64,000 nucleotides of DNA. Origin: Diplolepis rosae (lineage: Eukaryota; Arthropoda; Insecta; Hymenoptera; Diplolepididae). The position numbers were made by a program, and so were the translations under genes. Positions 20,894 to 32,711 of the stretch are shown one piece after another. Numbering within the stretch: position 1 is the first letter of the stretch; every line of letters starts with the position of its first letter. A model generated the notes under the pieces. That model was not told where the DNA came from. It searched no databases and worked only from the letters and a program-made list of their open reading frames with translations. The stretch lies in the NCBI GenBank assembly GCA_030998225.1, contig JAPYXD010000308.1:4660001-4724000 (forward strand), given 5' to 3'.

Positions 20894-23800
20894 ATACCGA
20901 TAGAAGAAACATTAAATGAAATTTTATGTCCATAAATGCTTAAAGTTCTATATAGAAATATCAACTACAACATTCTCAAATTTTATAAATAAACTACTAA
21001 ATTCAAAAAGTTTCGGATTTTTTTAAAAACTGTACAAATTTCAAATATGAATCAGTCAAAATCTACTGATTATCAGTGAAATTTGACTGATTTAAATAAC
21101 TAAAAACAGGTTACTGTGAATCAGTCAAATTTCACTGATTACTTCAGTGAAAAGTAACTGATTTAACAGTGAAAAATATTGTTTCCACTGATGATTCAGT
21201 GAAAAGGCAAATCACTGATTCAATCAGTGAAAATTTGACTGATTCAGATTTAGAGTGTATACAAATTTCAAATATAAAGTGTACTCTGTACATTAATCAA
21301 ACAAATTTAGAAGATGAATATTTTAATAAATATTCCTAAATATTATTGGAATATGATACATATCGATTTAGAAAAACTTCTTCAAAGTACTCAGACATTT
21401 TTCTTATTTTACGACATTTTTGCACCATGTTTGACCTTTGGGTAGGATTCAAGAAAACAATTGTAGACATACTTTCATTACTTAGTAAAATACTATGAAG
21501 ACTTGCTTTTTAAATTAAAGCGAAAACTTTTAAAACCTTTAACAATCGGTTGCATAGATTCTGCTCTAATCTTGGTTGCAATTAGAGAAATAGGTTTTTT
21601 TGCTTTTTTTAGACCTAGTTTTTGCCTTAAACATAAAAGAAAGAAAACACATTTGAAATATTAAAATAAAAAAGCTGGTTCATTTTTAGAGAATCCCAAA
21701 TATTCTGAAATAAAACTCCTTTCCACACCACCACGGAGGTAGAGTTTAAGGTTCGTTTTTTTACGTGGTATCCCCTGTAGGCCTAGTCCACGTCCTACGA
21801 AACGAAAAGGGTTTTTGCTTTCAAGCAAAAATAAAAAAGGAAAAAAATGAAGCAAAGTGGTAAAAAACGCTACAAATGTAGCCCGTACTTCAGGCTTGCC
21901 TCTATCAAATGCCAGTATACGTCGAACAAAAATGTTTTGTTTTAAATCAAATAATTTGGGGTGCTTGATTATTGTGAGTCCCCTTGCCTCTCACTTATGC
22001 CCAAAGCGTGATATTACTCAATTTCAGTATGTTTTCTTACTCGCAAAATAATAATTAAAACTAAACAATTTCCATACCCGAGGCACGCGAAGAAAGGAAT
22101 AAAGAACGTATCTCTGATATAAGAAATAAAATGTCATTATTTTGTGAGTAAGAAAGGGGTTTGAAATTGATTAACGCCATGCCTTGGCCATTAGAATTAA
22201 TCCTCTCCTTCGTGAGCGAAGAGCGACAAACCACTTTCCCTATCACTTTCTGCCATCTCATATAGATTTTCGGTCATTAATTGCAAATGCTTCGAAGTGA
22301 TGCTCGTTGTTCTGGCTGTTTCAGCTCTCGCCTTTAGGGCTGATCGAGTAACACAAATTGAGTTGACCGTCCTGTTTCCTAAGCGATTTCTTTTGGGAGT
22401 TTTCGCGTCCGTGAGCATGGAGAAACCTCGCTCCGCCTCAGCATTTGAATGAGGAAGACTCCGAACATGATTCAATACTGAGGTGAAATTTGGAAAAAGT
22501 TTTTCTCCTGTACTCGTCGAAGATACACCGATACCAGACCGCATTTCGTCAAAAGATAAATTCGACCACTTTTCTTTTAGTTCCTGTCTGATTTTGAGTA
22601 AAGAATCCCACTCTTTTTGTACACCTATTCTATCAAACGACCTTAAATCTTGACAAACTTTCCAGACCCTAGGAAAAGTTTCGCTTCGATCAGCATAGAA
22701 AGCTACTTGAGGCCGGAAAACAGCACCGCAAGACAAAAAGATGTCATCAAAAGGAAGTCGATTGCGAATTTCTTCGCTTGCTGTGACATAAAATTTCAAG
22801 CAATTACGAAGAAATAGATCAACTTCTACTATTTGCAATTTCTTGTTTGTAAGTTGCTGCTGGAAATATTCTCGCGTTTCCTTACCAACGTCAATGTCTT
22901 GAAGCGGCTTTTGATTACTAGGATCTGCAAAGTTAACATTTCTAATAATTTGAAAGAATAAATTCGGTTGAAGAAGACCCTCTTTCAAATAACTGCTAAG
23001 AATCCATACGAAGAATTTAGCCGAGTTTGGCTGGAGTTCCTGAACCATTGTTTCGCGACTTTGAAATTTCGCATTGTATACGTTGAACCTATTCAAAGTA
23101 AATTTCAAGAATAGGAAATATGCGAATGTCAAAGGATTCTGCATTTTTCCTAACAAGTCTTTGGCCTTCTCTACCTTCTCAGATACGAGGACCATAAGAT
23201 ACTGAAGAATAACTTCCCAATTCTTTATTATAATATCTATGCATCGATAGCGGACAAGCCAGCGAGTTTCAGAATGACTAGGAATTTTTTGATAGTCATT
23301 TCCTAATTTCAAAACAATCGATCGAAAAATAGCCGTTCGCTTGGAGCTAGCATTAAGAAAAGCTGGCAAATCTTTGATTAAATCCTCTACATCTGGGATT
23401 GTGGCACAAGCATATTTTGCTACAATTGCTGACGAATGCGAGACACACGGGAAAACAAACGGGGACTTTTTTCCTTTAATTTTGTTTTAAATGAGGACCT
23501 ATTGCCGACCATCACCTGTGCATTATCACAAGCTAAAGCACAGATATTAGATAAAGGGATTTTCTGCCCGGACAATGCTTTTTCGAACGCATCAAAAATT
23601 TTAGAGGCAGAACAATCCGAAGCATTTACATTAATAAGCTGGAGCAATTCCACCCTGACAGAAAATGTCGTTGGCTCCACATATCGAACCATTAATGACA
23701 GCCACTTTTCTAGAGTCCTGTCGGTCGTTTCGTCTTCGTACACTGAAAATGATTGCTTACGCAAAATATTTGCCATGCGATCAGTTTCAGCAGCACATAC

Positions 23801-26073
23801 GACGTTATTTACAACTAGGACCATTTTAGTGTGGCTCAATCTAACGTCTTTTAAAACCGAAGGTTCCATATCTTGGAAAAGTCCTATCAATTCTGATGAA
23901 ATTGCGAATGGTAAATTATGCTCTACGAAAAATGTACTAATCCTAATCTCTGCTTCTTGTACTTTCTGTTTGAAAGTAACACTTTCCGGAATCGTGGAAT
24001 TTGTGAATTCTGAAGCAGAAGAACTTGCTACACAAGGTTCAACACTGTAAGAATTGGCAGTTACATTAGAAGAATTTTCACTTACTACTCCATAACATTC
24101 TAATTTATTTGAAAACTCTTGCTTCTTTCTGTGTGATAAAGATGCTTCATGCTTTTCAATTTCCGATTTGCCACATAGCAACGTTTTATTGTAAATTTTG
24201 CAATGAAATCTTGTTTCATCTGCTAATGTAACCACCCACTCTCTCCACGACGGAAATTCCTCAAACCATCCCAACTGAAAGTTTTTTGCATTTTTCATGA
24301 CTTTTCTAGCGGGTTGACATTCGTTTGAACCAGAGTTCAAACGGTGGTCAACCTTCGTTTGAACCTGGCTGTCCTTCAAAACACTCGAATTTGGGTCAAC
24401 CGGATTACTCATTGTGAACAATAAATTATACGACGAAGGAAAACAGAATTATTTGAAAAGAATTAATAAGATGAAAAGTCGATAAAATTGAGCGAATGTG
24501 AATAATTTGTAATCTGCACACAAATTAAGTTTGACAAAATAAACTTACCCACAAGCATCAAACAATAACGTACGTAAGAGCACTCACGTATCACCAAATA
24601 ATAATATAATATTCTTACTTTTGCCGTTTTCAATAAGGAATTACGATAAAAATATGAAGAATCCACACTCTTGCCTTCTCAAATAACGCATAAAGCGAGA
24701 ATCAAGTATATCTTAGAAGAAAACAAAAAAAGGTTGCTATTATTATTTGTCTTCGTCTCCAATTTGACCTCTATACCGTTCGTTTGCGATTTAAAACATT
24801 GGTAACTTTTTGGCTATTAATCTGATTGAGCTACAACTTTTCAGAAAACTTTCTTTACTAAAGTATTAAAATTTTTCTCCTGTAGATAGTTTCAGAAAAT
24901 GTAGACACTTAATACAATATTAATAAAATCGTAAAATTCTGAAAATTTGTTAAGCTAGCGCGAGTGGAAGTAGAGAAAACAATTTTTTTTAAAATGTACT
25001 TCTCCCAATTACTTGAAAAATTAGAAGTTTTAAAAATTTTTGCAAAAGGAAAAACGATGTGCCTTGAAAGTGTGTACAAGTCCTTGAAATTCAAATTCGA
25101 ACGATTTTTATAATTAATTATCCTGTACATTTAAAGATGCAATTTTTGTATTTGGAATAAGTTTTCTGCAATTACCAAAAAATTTATTTAGAGTACATAA
25201 AATTTATTGAACTATTACTAGTAAACTCTACCTCCGTGGTGGTGTGGAAAGGAGTTTTATTTCAGAATATTTGGGATTCTCTAAGAATGAACCAGCTTTT
25301 TTATTTTAATATTTCAAATGTGTTTTCTTTCTTTTATGTTTAAGGCAAAAACTAGGTCTAAAAAAAGCAAAAAAACCTATTTCTCTAATTGCAACCAAGA
25401 TTAGAGCAGAATCTATGCAACCGATTGTTAAAGGTTTTAAAAGTTTTCGCTTTAATTTAAAAAGCAAGTCTTCATAGTATTTTACTAAGTAATGAAAGTA
25501 TGTCTACAATTGTTTTCTTGAATCCTACCCAAAGGTCAAACATGGTGCAAAAATGTCGTAAAATAAGAAAAATGTCTGAGTACTTTGAAGAAGTTTTTCT
25601 AAATCGATATGTATCATATTCCAATAATATTTAGGAATATTTATTAAAATATTCATCTTCTAAATTTGTTTGATTAATGTACAGAGTACACTTTATATTT
25701 GAAATTTGTATACACTCTAAATCTGAATCAGTCAAATTTTCACTGATTGAATCAGTGATTTGCCTTTTCACTGAATCATCAGTGGAAACAATATTTTTCA
25801 CTGTTAAATCAGTTACTTTTCACTGAAGTAATCAGTGAAATTTGACTGATTCACAGTAACCTGTTTTTAGTTATTTAAATCAGTCAAATTTCACTGATAA
25901 TCAGTAGATTTTGACTGATTCATATTTGAAATTTGTACAGTTTTTAAAAAAATCCGAAACTTTTTGAATTTAGTAGTTTATTTATAAAATTTGAGAATGT
26001 TGTAGTTGATATTTCTATATAGAACTTTAAGCATTTATGGACATAAAATTTCATTTAATGTTTCTATCTATAT
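20894..26073 (-). mobile_element. hAT-like transposon with ~860-bp inverted arms
   Basis: The left arm (about 20894-21750) is reverse-complemented at about 25214-26073, with near identity over most of its length. Inner ends share CCACCACGGAGGTAGAGTTTA. Outer ends share GAATA, then GATAGA, AACATTAAATGAAATTT. Each arm contains many short copies of TCAGTGAA/TTCACTGA. The central 3.4 kb carries a broken hAT-type transposase. I could not find a clear 8-bp duplication: the left flank is GAAAGTTTT and the right flank is GGGATCTAG, which already belongs to the next element. The exact termini are uncertain by a few bases. Confidence 0.75.
22198..24421 (-). pseudogene. hAT-superfamily transposase, one frameshift
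   Basis: The N-terminal half reads from ATG 24421 to about 23445. It has a degenerate BED-like finger (FHCKIYNK...EKHEASLSHRKK; the second Cys is Asn) and the hAT catalytic-region signatures VYEDETTDRT and ACDNAQVMVG. The C-terminal half, about 23440-22198, continues SHSSAIVAKYACATIP and SETRWLVRY, and ends with the dimerisation-type block SLPHSNAEAERGFSMLTDAK...KRNRL. The halves are in different frames, and a single indel near 23440-23455 would explain the break. No other stops interrupt about 740 codons, so inactivation is recent or the indel is a sequencing error. A 204-residue ORF on the other strand (23436-24050) is a shadow. Confidence 0.85.
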
Positions 26074-27695
26074 TCGGGATCTAGCGTGGAAAACTAGTCA
26101 GGGCCCCGTCGGTAACGTAACGCTTTTGTCGAGGTGGGCCCTACTAGACTTTCTAGTAGGGGTTTAGTGAGGTCAGCCCTTTCACTACCCCACCTACAAA
26201 AAAGGACACCATTAGGGCCCTATTGGCCCTCCGCATTGAATTTAAGGGTATATATCAGCAGAGTCACGTGATTAATCTTGTTCAGGTATCTCTTTGAGAA
26301 AATAATAAATAAAAACGATTTTCCACACTGAGAGTAAAAGTACAGGGGAAATTCGAGTTAGGACTAATATTTAGCGTTTTTATCGGCAAAGGAGGGATAT
26401 TCGCTTGGAAGGTTAAGTTTACTGTTTTTACAGTAAAAAATCTGTTTTCAAGATAGGAAAATTTTTTCTGAGTAAATTGACAGTACTTTTTCATTACACG
26501 TACACCAAAAAAAAATCTCAGTAAGTTTGACTACTTTTTAACTTACTTTCCATAGTTTATAAAGGCCCCAGTGTAATTCTTGAAGTTAAGTTAATTTCAA
26601 AACTTTATTTATTTGAAATAAACAGATCAAAATTTTTAATTAAAGAACATTACATGATAAAACGATTTATATACATTTTAGAAGTATCAATTTTTATTAT
26701 TGTATATTAGTGATACTTTATACATTTTATGATTCCTTTAATTTTTGTTTTCAAGAGTTAATTCAACGTATGTTCAGAATCTAAAAAATTTGAGTTTTTT
26801 CAATTCCAAAAATATGATGAAACTTTTGAATCAAGAAAATTATTGCATAACGAAATTATGCATTAAAGTTCGCAATAAGTAATTGCAACTAATGAAGTAC
26901 TATTAAAAAAAAATAGTACACTTATTTACTTAGCATTAGTTTGTTTTTCTAACTACTCTTATGTAGAAACTTCTACCGTTTATGATTATTATGAAAGCTT
27001 CAATTGATTTTACTATTCACCCCATGTTAATTGAACTACATGTTTAGTTATTGTTATTACCTCGACACAATAAGATACACTCACATATACATACGTGCTC
27101 GCATATGATTATTATAATTACATGCGAATTCGAGTCAAAAGTATGAAAAAGTTTTCTTAAATTTTCTTGCTTCCTCTTCAGTATTGATCTTATCCAAGAT
27201 CGTGGTCAGAAAATCTCCATTTTTCTCAGATAAGATCAAATTTTAATGGGAATAAAGAATAAAAGTTATGTTGTATCTAATGGACCTAACCTTAACCACA
27301 AATATTACAAGTAGGGATTCTCTAGTCGGGGCCCCGCCAGATACAAATAGATTTTCCATACTTAAGCGAAACAAGGAATTCCTCACTGGAACCTGACAGG
27401 GCCCCTATCAGTTTTTTCTGGACAAGAAATACTAATCGGTTGCTAACAGGGCCCCTACCAGTTTTTTCTAGATGAGGAAATTCTAGTCCGGGCCCCACTA
27501 GAACCCAAATTGAAATTCAATGCGGAGGGCCAATAGGGCCCTAATGGTGTCCTTTTTTGTAGGTGGGGTAGTGAAAGGGCTGACCTCACTAAACCCCTCC
27601 TAGAAAGTCTACTAGGGCCCACCTCGACAAAAGCGTTACGTTACCGACGGAGCCATGACTTGTTTTCCACGCTGGATCCCGACTAGAGATAGGGC
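26074..27695. mobile_element. Long-TIR element rich in GGGCCCC
   Basis: About 170 bp at the left (GGGATCTAGCGTGGAAAACT, GTCGGTAACGTAACGC, GGTGGGCCCTACTAG, ending CTCCGCATTGAATTT) are repeated in reverse complement at 27518-27688. The interior is AT-rich and has no ORF of note. Between 27315 and 27510 lies an imperfect direct repeat of about 60 bp built on AGGGCCCCTAYCAGTTTTTT and CTAGTCSGGGCCCC, and GGGGCCCCACTAGACCCC recurs just outside the right end. The left terminus touches the hAT-like element's right terminus. Superfamily unknown. Confidence 0.7.
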
Positions 27696-27699
27696 AAAC

Positions 27700-28420
27700 T
27701 CGTCGGGGCCCCACTAGACCCCTACCAAAATTTCTACACGGGATTCTATAAAAAAACTCCTTCTTTATATTATTCTTGAAAATGTCATTAAAATTAAAGC
27801 CTCAAAGATTGAGGGCTTCAATAATTTAAAATTACATTATAATACGGTGTGTAAGTACAATCTGATGAAGCAACGCAAACTGTAGGATAGAGAGACGAAG
27901 ATACGATAAATTGAATTAAATTCACCAATGAAAAGTGTGCTAAAGCTTGAGAACACAAACTTGAAAATCATATGTTAAATAATTTCATGGCAAATTCGAT
28001 TAATATTCATAATTTCAGCCTTAAAATTTATTGAAATATTAATATTTTTATTGACATAAATTGATTCAATAATTTTTCTTTAATGTTGTTTTATTGACCT
28101 TAAGACCGAAGAAACCAAACCTATATGATATAATAATATAACGGTCGAAGAAATGGTCATCCGTTCTTTATAAAGGAAAAAAAACAAACAAAAATTCTGG
28201 CCTGTTGTTTACAAATTTCTAAGTTTTTCGTTCATTTTATCCGGTTTTCTATATACAGTGAATTCTACATATTTTTTCCAATTCGTGTTGTTGCTTACTG
28301 GACTTCTTCATTTTGAATTGCAAGCAATAAGATAAGTTTTTGAGTTTCATTATTATCCTTATTTTAACTATCTTTTACATTTTTATCTTTTACGAAAATT
28401 TTGAATTAATCTTTTAATTT
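27700..28420. other. AT-rich non-coding stretch
   Basis: No continuation of the THAP/P transposase exons was found here, although they would be expected if the 20894-27695 block had simply inserted into an intron. No ORF or repeat of note. Confidence 0.4.
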
Positions 28421-28426
28421 ATGGCA

Positions 28427-28456
28427 CTGAAGAGGGCCCCCATATGTGGCCGAAAC
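28427..28456 (+). ncRNA. Hammerhead ribozyme-like core
   Basis: CTGAAGA is followed by GGGCC, a short loop, GGCC and GAAAC. This fits the hammerhead consensus CUGANGA - stem II - GAAA, in which the seventh core position is variable. Stem II (GGCC/GGCC) pairs perfectly. A matching stem III strand and a cleavage site are not obvious upstream, so this may be half of a motif. Hammerheads are known from Penelope-like elements, and this window contains such an element. Confidence 0.45.
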
Positions 28457-28659
28457 GTTTGCCTTCTCTCTTTTTTTGCGTTTTTTATCGTAAGTAGCAT
28501 TAATAATATTAATAGAAGAAAATAAAAAGAGGCTGACCCAATGCCAAAAAAATGAAAAATTAAAAAAAATTCTGTGAATTTTGGGTCAATATAATAGCAG
28601 ACATGTCATCAAACATGTCACTTTACAGTTATTACTGTTGTAGATCTTTATGTAGTAAA

Positions 28660-29168
28660 CCATTTTTTATCATAACTTTTATTCGTAACTCGTATAATTT
28701 AACTGGAAAATGGATATTGACTTTTTTCAAGTTTTAATATACTGTAACTTTCTTAAATTTATTTTAATTGCAAAATATTATCAGGATAATTAGTAGAGAT
28801 TTACGAGAATTATCAGAAACCAGTCTTAAAAATTTTGATTTTTTCATAAAGTTTTTTTCAAAAACACAAAAAATGCTCCTATTTTGACAATTTTTGTCGG
28901 ATGTAGCTGGTTAACGAACTTGCCTTTACTTTTTCAGCTGCGATAATGTATGCATAAGCTCAATTCAATCCGACAATTTTTTTCTATCCAGAGTTATTGA
29001 GTATATGACTTATTACTACTGCAGACGGACAGACAGACAGACAGACACTTTCGTCAAAATCGTTTTTTCTGACTCAAGGGATCTCAAAACGTAAAGATTT
29101 GACGGAAATTCCAAAAATGACTTTTCACATAAAACCAAAACTTTAATTCTCATATGATGAGAATCTAA
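28660..29168 (-). repeat. Truncated HINE copy with a CAGA microsatellite
   Basis: It matches one half of the HINE copies at 37867-39268 and 56922-58232: AATTTAACTGGAAAATGGA, TGGTTAACGAACTTG, a (CAGA)n tract near 29030, CACTTTCGT, TCTCAAAACGTAAA and an end near 29168 with GATGAGAAT. The hairpin end is missing. Confidence 0.7.
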
Positions 29169-29725
29169 AAGACATCAAATTTAGATCTTTCTTAATAATA
29201 TTAATAACTCTAAAATTAATTAACATTGTGAAAAGTCTGTAGTCTCATTTCAAAGGTAAGTTTTCGTAGTATTTTTCTAACTAATTAAGATATTTTTGGA
29301 ATTTTTCTGCTACATTCTGCTCTAGAATCAAACATGGTAATGAAAAATCATCAAATTTCAAATGATGATTGTACTACATTCATTTGAAGAATTCAAAAAA
29401 TCCAAACTATCAATATTTTTAAAAAAATTTCTAAATTTATTAAAATATTGTCACATCCCGCGACTCTACCACCTAGAGTAATGAATAAATTAAGGAACCA
29501 ATGAAGAGATCAAGGCAACATTACCACGTCCTTGATTATATTGACTCAACAGCAAGATCTAACAAGAAATAGGAAGATCGTTAAAATCGAGAGGCAAATC
29601 TAAATAGATATATTTGGCTGTGACATTAACGCCAAGTAATAAATTTCATCGGAACGTGACTCATCGGTAAAGGTAACTCATTCGACTTTAAACATCAAAA
29701 TATGGAAAAGATTGTACACCTTGTT
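29169..29725. other. AT-rich non-coding flank of an R1-like element
   Basis: No gene. A 50-bp segment (GATATATTTGGCTGTGACAT, then AAGTAATAAATTTCATCGG, at about 29609-29658) recurs in the same orientation at 32640-32690 on the far side of the R1-like element, about 85 percent identical. Confidence 0.5.
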
Positions 29726-30117
29726 TTTACTTCCACAGTTGTTTTTTTTTTTTTTTTTTTTTTTTTGGTGAGGAGGAAAAATGGCGAAATCTTTTATAGA
29801 CGTTGTACAGGACTCTCCTAGGACGGGTCTAGGCATACCTGTTAAAACCAAAAAACCCCCTCTCACGAACCAATGCACCGCCCGTGGAAACGCCTTTCAG
29901 CTTTCAACTTCGCGGGCAGTTGGTTCCAGCTTAAAGTCGCGTACGACTCTTCCGTCGTCCGTTCGCCCGGGACTCCCATCCGCGGGCACACGCCCGTTAG
30001 GCAGGCCGGCCAACCGCGCTAACCAGTGAAGGAATAAGAAGATTCCTCCCCCGGTCGACGCGAACAGCCAAGTCCGCCCAAGACGCAGGACCGCGGGTGT
30101 AGGCACCGATGCGATTT

Positions 30118-32097
30118 CTACTGGCCCCCATTGTTGCCGCGCTCTGCACGCTCATCGAGTTCCCTCGCCTTCATCACCAGGGTGACGAATGATTCGATAA
30201 ACATCCAAATCTGTTCAGACTGGAGCATGAGAGAGACCATCGTGTCAGGAGTGAGCTCGGCACCCACTGCCTGACCGAGGGCCTCCCTTGCCGCACCCCA
30301 CTTTGCGCAGACGAAGAGTGCGTGCTCTGCATTAACCACAAGGGAACCGCAGTAGCGGCACGACTCATCGTTTCTTTTCTTGAAGCGCTTCAGGTACGCA
30401 TTAAAGCAACCATGGCCCGAAAGCGCTTGCGCCAGGTAAAAGCCGACTTGACCGTACTTTCTATCCAGCCAGGTGGCGAGCTCCGGGATCAGACGGTGTG
30501 TCCATCTCCCGGTTTGGTCACCATGCCATCTCGTCTGCCATTTCTCGACGAGTCTGCGCCTTCCATCCTTGCGGATGGCCTCCTTCGCGCGAGCGATTTC
30601 CTGCAGGTCGGCGCAGGTAAGCTCTTTGCGAAGCTGAAAGGTCTCCTGCCTTTCCTCCGCCAATAAATCTATTGGCGGGACGCTCGCCAGGACCAGCACA
30701 GCACTCGTCGACACAGTTCGGTATGCTGAGACAATTCTCATCACCACACCTCTCTGTGCCGAGAACAGCTTCTTCAGGATAGCATGGTTGTTAAGGGCAC
30801 TTGTCCAGATCGGAGCTGCATAAAGCAGCTTCGAATTTACCACGCTCGCCACCAGCCTTCTCTTAGCTTCCCTAGGACCACCAATGTTGGGCATGAGCCG
30901 AGTCAGGGCGGCCCCACACTGGATGGCTTTGGCAGTCGCGATCTGCAGGTGTTCGCCGAAGCTAAGCCTTCGATCCAACTGCACACCCAGGTACTTAATG
31001 CTCTTTTTCCACTTGATTTCATGTTCCCCGAGAACGATCCTCGGGTATTTGAAGGATCTCCTGTCTGTGACCAGCAAAGCCTCGGTCTTCTCAGGGGCCA
31101 TTTTCAGGCATCTGCTATCCAACCAACGCTTTGCCCGCCACAGACTATCATTTATCCTCAGCTCGAGGATTTTGACGTCGTCAGCGGCTCACACGACAAG
31201 TGTGTCATCCGCGAAGCCGATGATGCTCGTTCCAGCAGGCAGGTCCATGCGCAGGAAATCGTCGTACATGACGTTCCAGACGAGTGGACCTACCCGCGAC
31301 CCTTGAGGGGCGACACATGTCATCTCTTCCTTGAGAGACCATTTGTCGCCCTCGTATATCACCCACCTGTCGCTCACATAGTCATCTATCATTCGTAACA
31401 GGTAGTCTGGAACCTTTTTCCGCACCATCGCCTCGATGCAGATGTTCCATCTCGCGGTATTGAACGCATTGCGTATGTCAATGCTGATCAACGCGCAGAA
31501 TCCCTTACGCTTACCAGTTCCTCTTCTTGCTTTAGTGGCGATGTCCACCACTGCCTAGATGGCGTCAACTGTGGACCTGCCTTTCCCAAAGCCGAACTGG
31601 TTTTCCGAGAGACCATTCTCGCGGACCATGTGACCCTGTAGTCTTTGTAGGATCATTTCCTCCAGAAGTTTCCCCATCGTATCCAATAAACATATTGGCC
31701 TATACGATGAGGCATCCCCTAGAGGTTTGTTGCCTTTCCTCAGCAGGACCAACCTCTGCTTCTTCCAGTCTGCGAAGAACCTCCCCTCCCGAAGACAGGA
31801 GTTGAAGACTTCTAGGAGGATCTTCGGGTATACCCCGATCACCTCTTTGAGGATCTCGTTCGGCAACCCGTCGATCCCCGGCGCTGTGTTTGCCTTGAGC
31901 CTTCCACCCGCTCTCTTTAGTTCTTCGAGAGTGAAGAGTTCTTCGCCCCGGACCACGCAGGAACTTCGGTCCTGTCTTTGGAACGGCTCTACATGCGGGA
32001 ACAAGCTTCGCACGATGTACTCGGCAACGCATTCGTACTGGTATGTGTGGGTGTCGGTATCGTGCATGTGGTTGTGATGTGACCGCGAGAAGGGCAC
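30118..32097 (-). pseudogene. R1-like reverse transcriptase (two in-frame stops)
   Basis: RT blocks in order: QLVLLRKGNKP, SSYRPICLLDTMGKLLEEMI, ENQFGF, GFCALISIDIRNAFNTARW, APQGSRVGPLVWNVMYDDFL, GFADDTLVV (catalytic Asp pair) and KTEALLVTDRR. A thumb region follows, and near the C-terminus a CCHC finger, CRYC-x8-H-x4-C, as in R1/jockey-group ORF2 proteins. The frame is interrupted by TAG at 31555-31557 (Gln in copy 2) and TGA at 31189-31191 (Cys in copy 2), so single substitutions explain both. The N-terminal apurinic endonuclease expected in this group is missing. Confidence 0.88.
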
Positions 32098-32203
32098 GAG
32101 GAAAGTTCAGCGTCACCGCCGCATGTGCATTTGGGTTGATACCCCGATTATGGGGCCCCCCGCATTCACACTGTTTCCACTCATGCGGCATCAAGGAACT
32201 TGT

Positions 32204-32524
32204 TCAAGGTCCCCTGATGCTTTTTGTTCCACACCGCGTCCTCACGCGTCCGAAGGTTGAGGAGAGACCATTCGAACGCGTGCGCCCGGCAGGCCCACCG
32301 CTAGGGAAAGTCTGTCTATAAGACTCCCTTGACGGCCATCTTGACGGCGACAGCCCAGCTGTTGGCAGAGTCCTTTCGGCTACTACCATTGGCGGGCTGC
32401 AGGACGCGTCTGCTCCGTGCATGGCCTCACACGTTCCTCTGGGTGAAACGCTGCCCTCCCGCGAAACGCCGTCTCGGGTATTGGTTGTGTTGCGTTCAGT
32501 GTTGCTGTAAGTATGTAGTGTCAT
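32204..32524 (-). other. Open frame in the 5' leader of R1-like copy 1
   Basis: A 106-codon frame rich in Ser, Thr, Arg and Pro begins at ATG 32524 in the GC-rich 5' part of the element. It could be the start of ORF1, but I see no gag-like zinc knuckles (CCHC), so it may be chance coding in a GC-rich leader. Confidence 0.3.
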
Positions 32525-32711
32525 GTTGCTGTCCGTGTGTCCCCTCCTCCTTTCGCATCCGGGCTTGGGACCGGCAATGGCGGAGTTACTTCCACTGTAG
32601 TTGACCTTTTCGTTAGTATCAAATAACAGATAAAATAGACTTGATATATTTGACTATGACACTAATGCCAGGTAATAAATTTCATCGAAGCATAAGCATT
32701 TCGGGAATGGA

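Larger units (their letters stand above)
29742..32585 (-). mobile_element. R1-like non-LTR retrotransposon, copy 1
   Basis: A poly-T run at 29741-29766 marks the poly(A) tail of a minus-strand element. Flanking TTACTTCCACAGTTG (29727-29741) and TTACTTCCACTGTAGTTG (32586-32603) look like an imperfect target duplication, which would place the 5' end at about 32585. It is markedly more GC-rich than its surroundings. The RT ORF (30118-32097) is followed by a 3' UTR of about 350 bp similar to that of the copy at 35099. At 2.85 kb it is shorter than a full R1-type element, and the endonuclease domain is absent. An internal deletion joining the 5' leader to the RT is the simplest reading. Confidence 0.8.

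Noticed and set aside
23436..24050. 204-codon plus-strand ORF
   Set aside because: It lies antisense to the hAT-like transposase N-terminal half, which has clear family motifs; the plus ORF has none.
29030..29046. CAGA microsatellite as an independent locus
   Set aside because: The same tract occurs at the same place in each HINE copy, so it is part of the element.
30322..32077. Several long plus-strand ORFs over the first R1-like copy, and minus-strand ORFs over the second (35189-36513)
   Set aside because: They are shadows in GC-rich reverse transcriptase coding sequence; only the sense frame carries RT motifs.
32140..32600. Bacterial or contaminant DNA, suggested by high GC content
   Set aside because: The GC-rich block is continuous with a poly(A)-tailed R1-like retroelement with a target duplication in AT-rich DNA.
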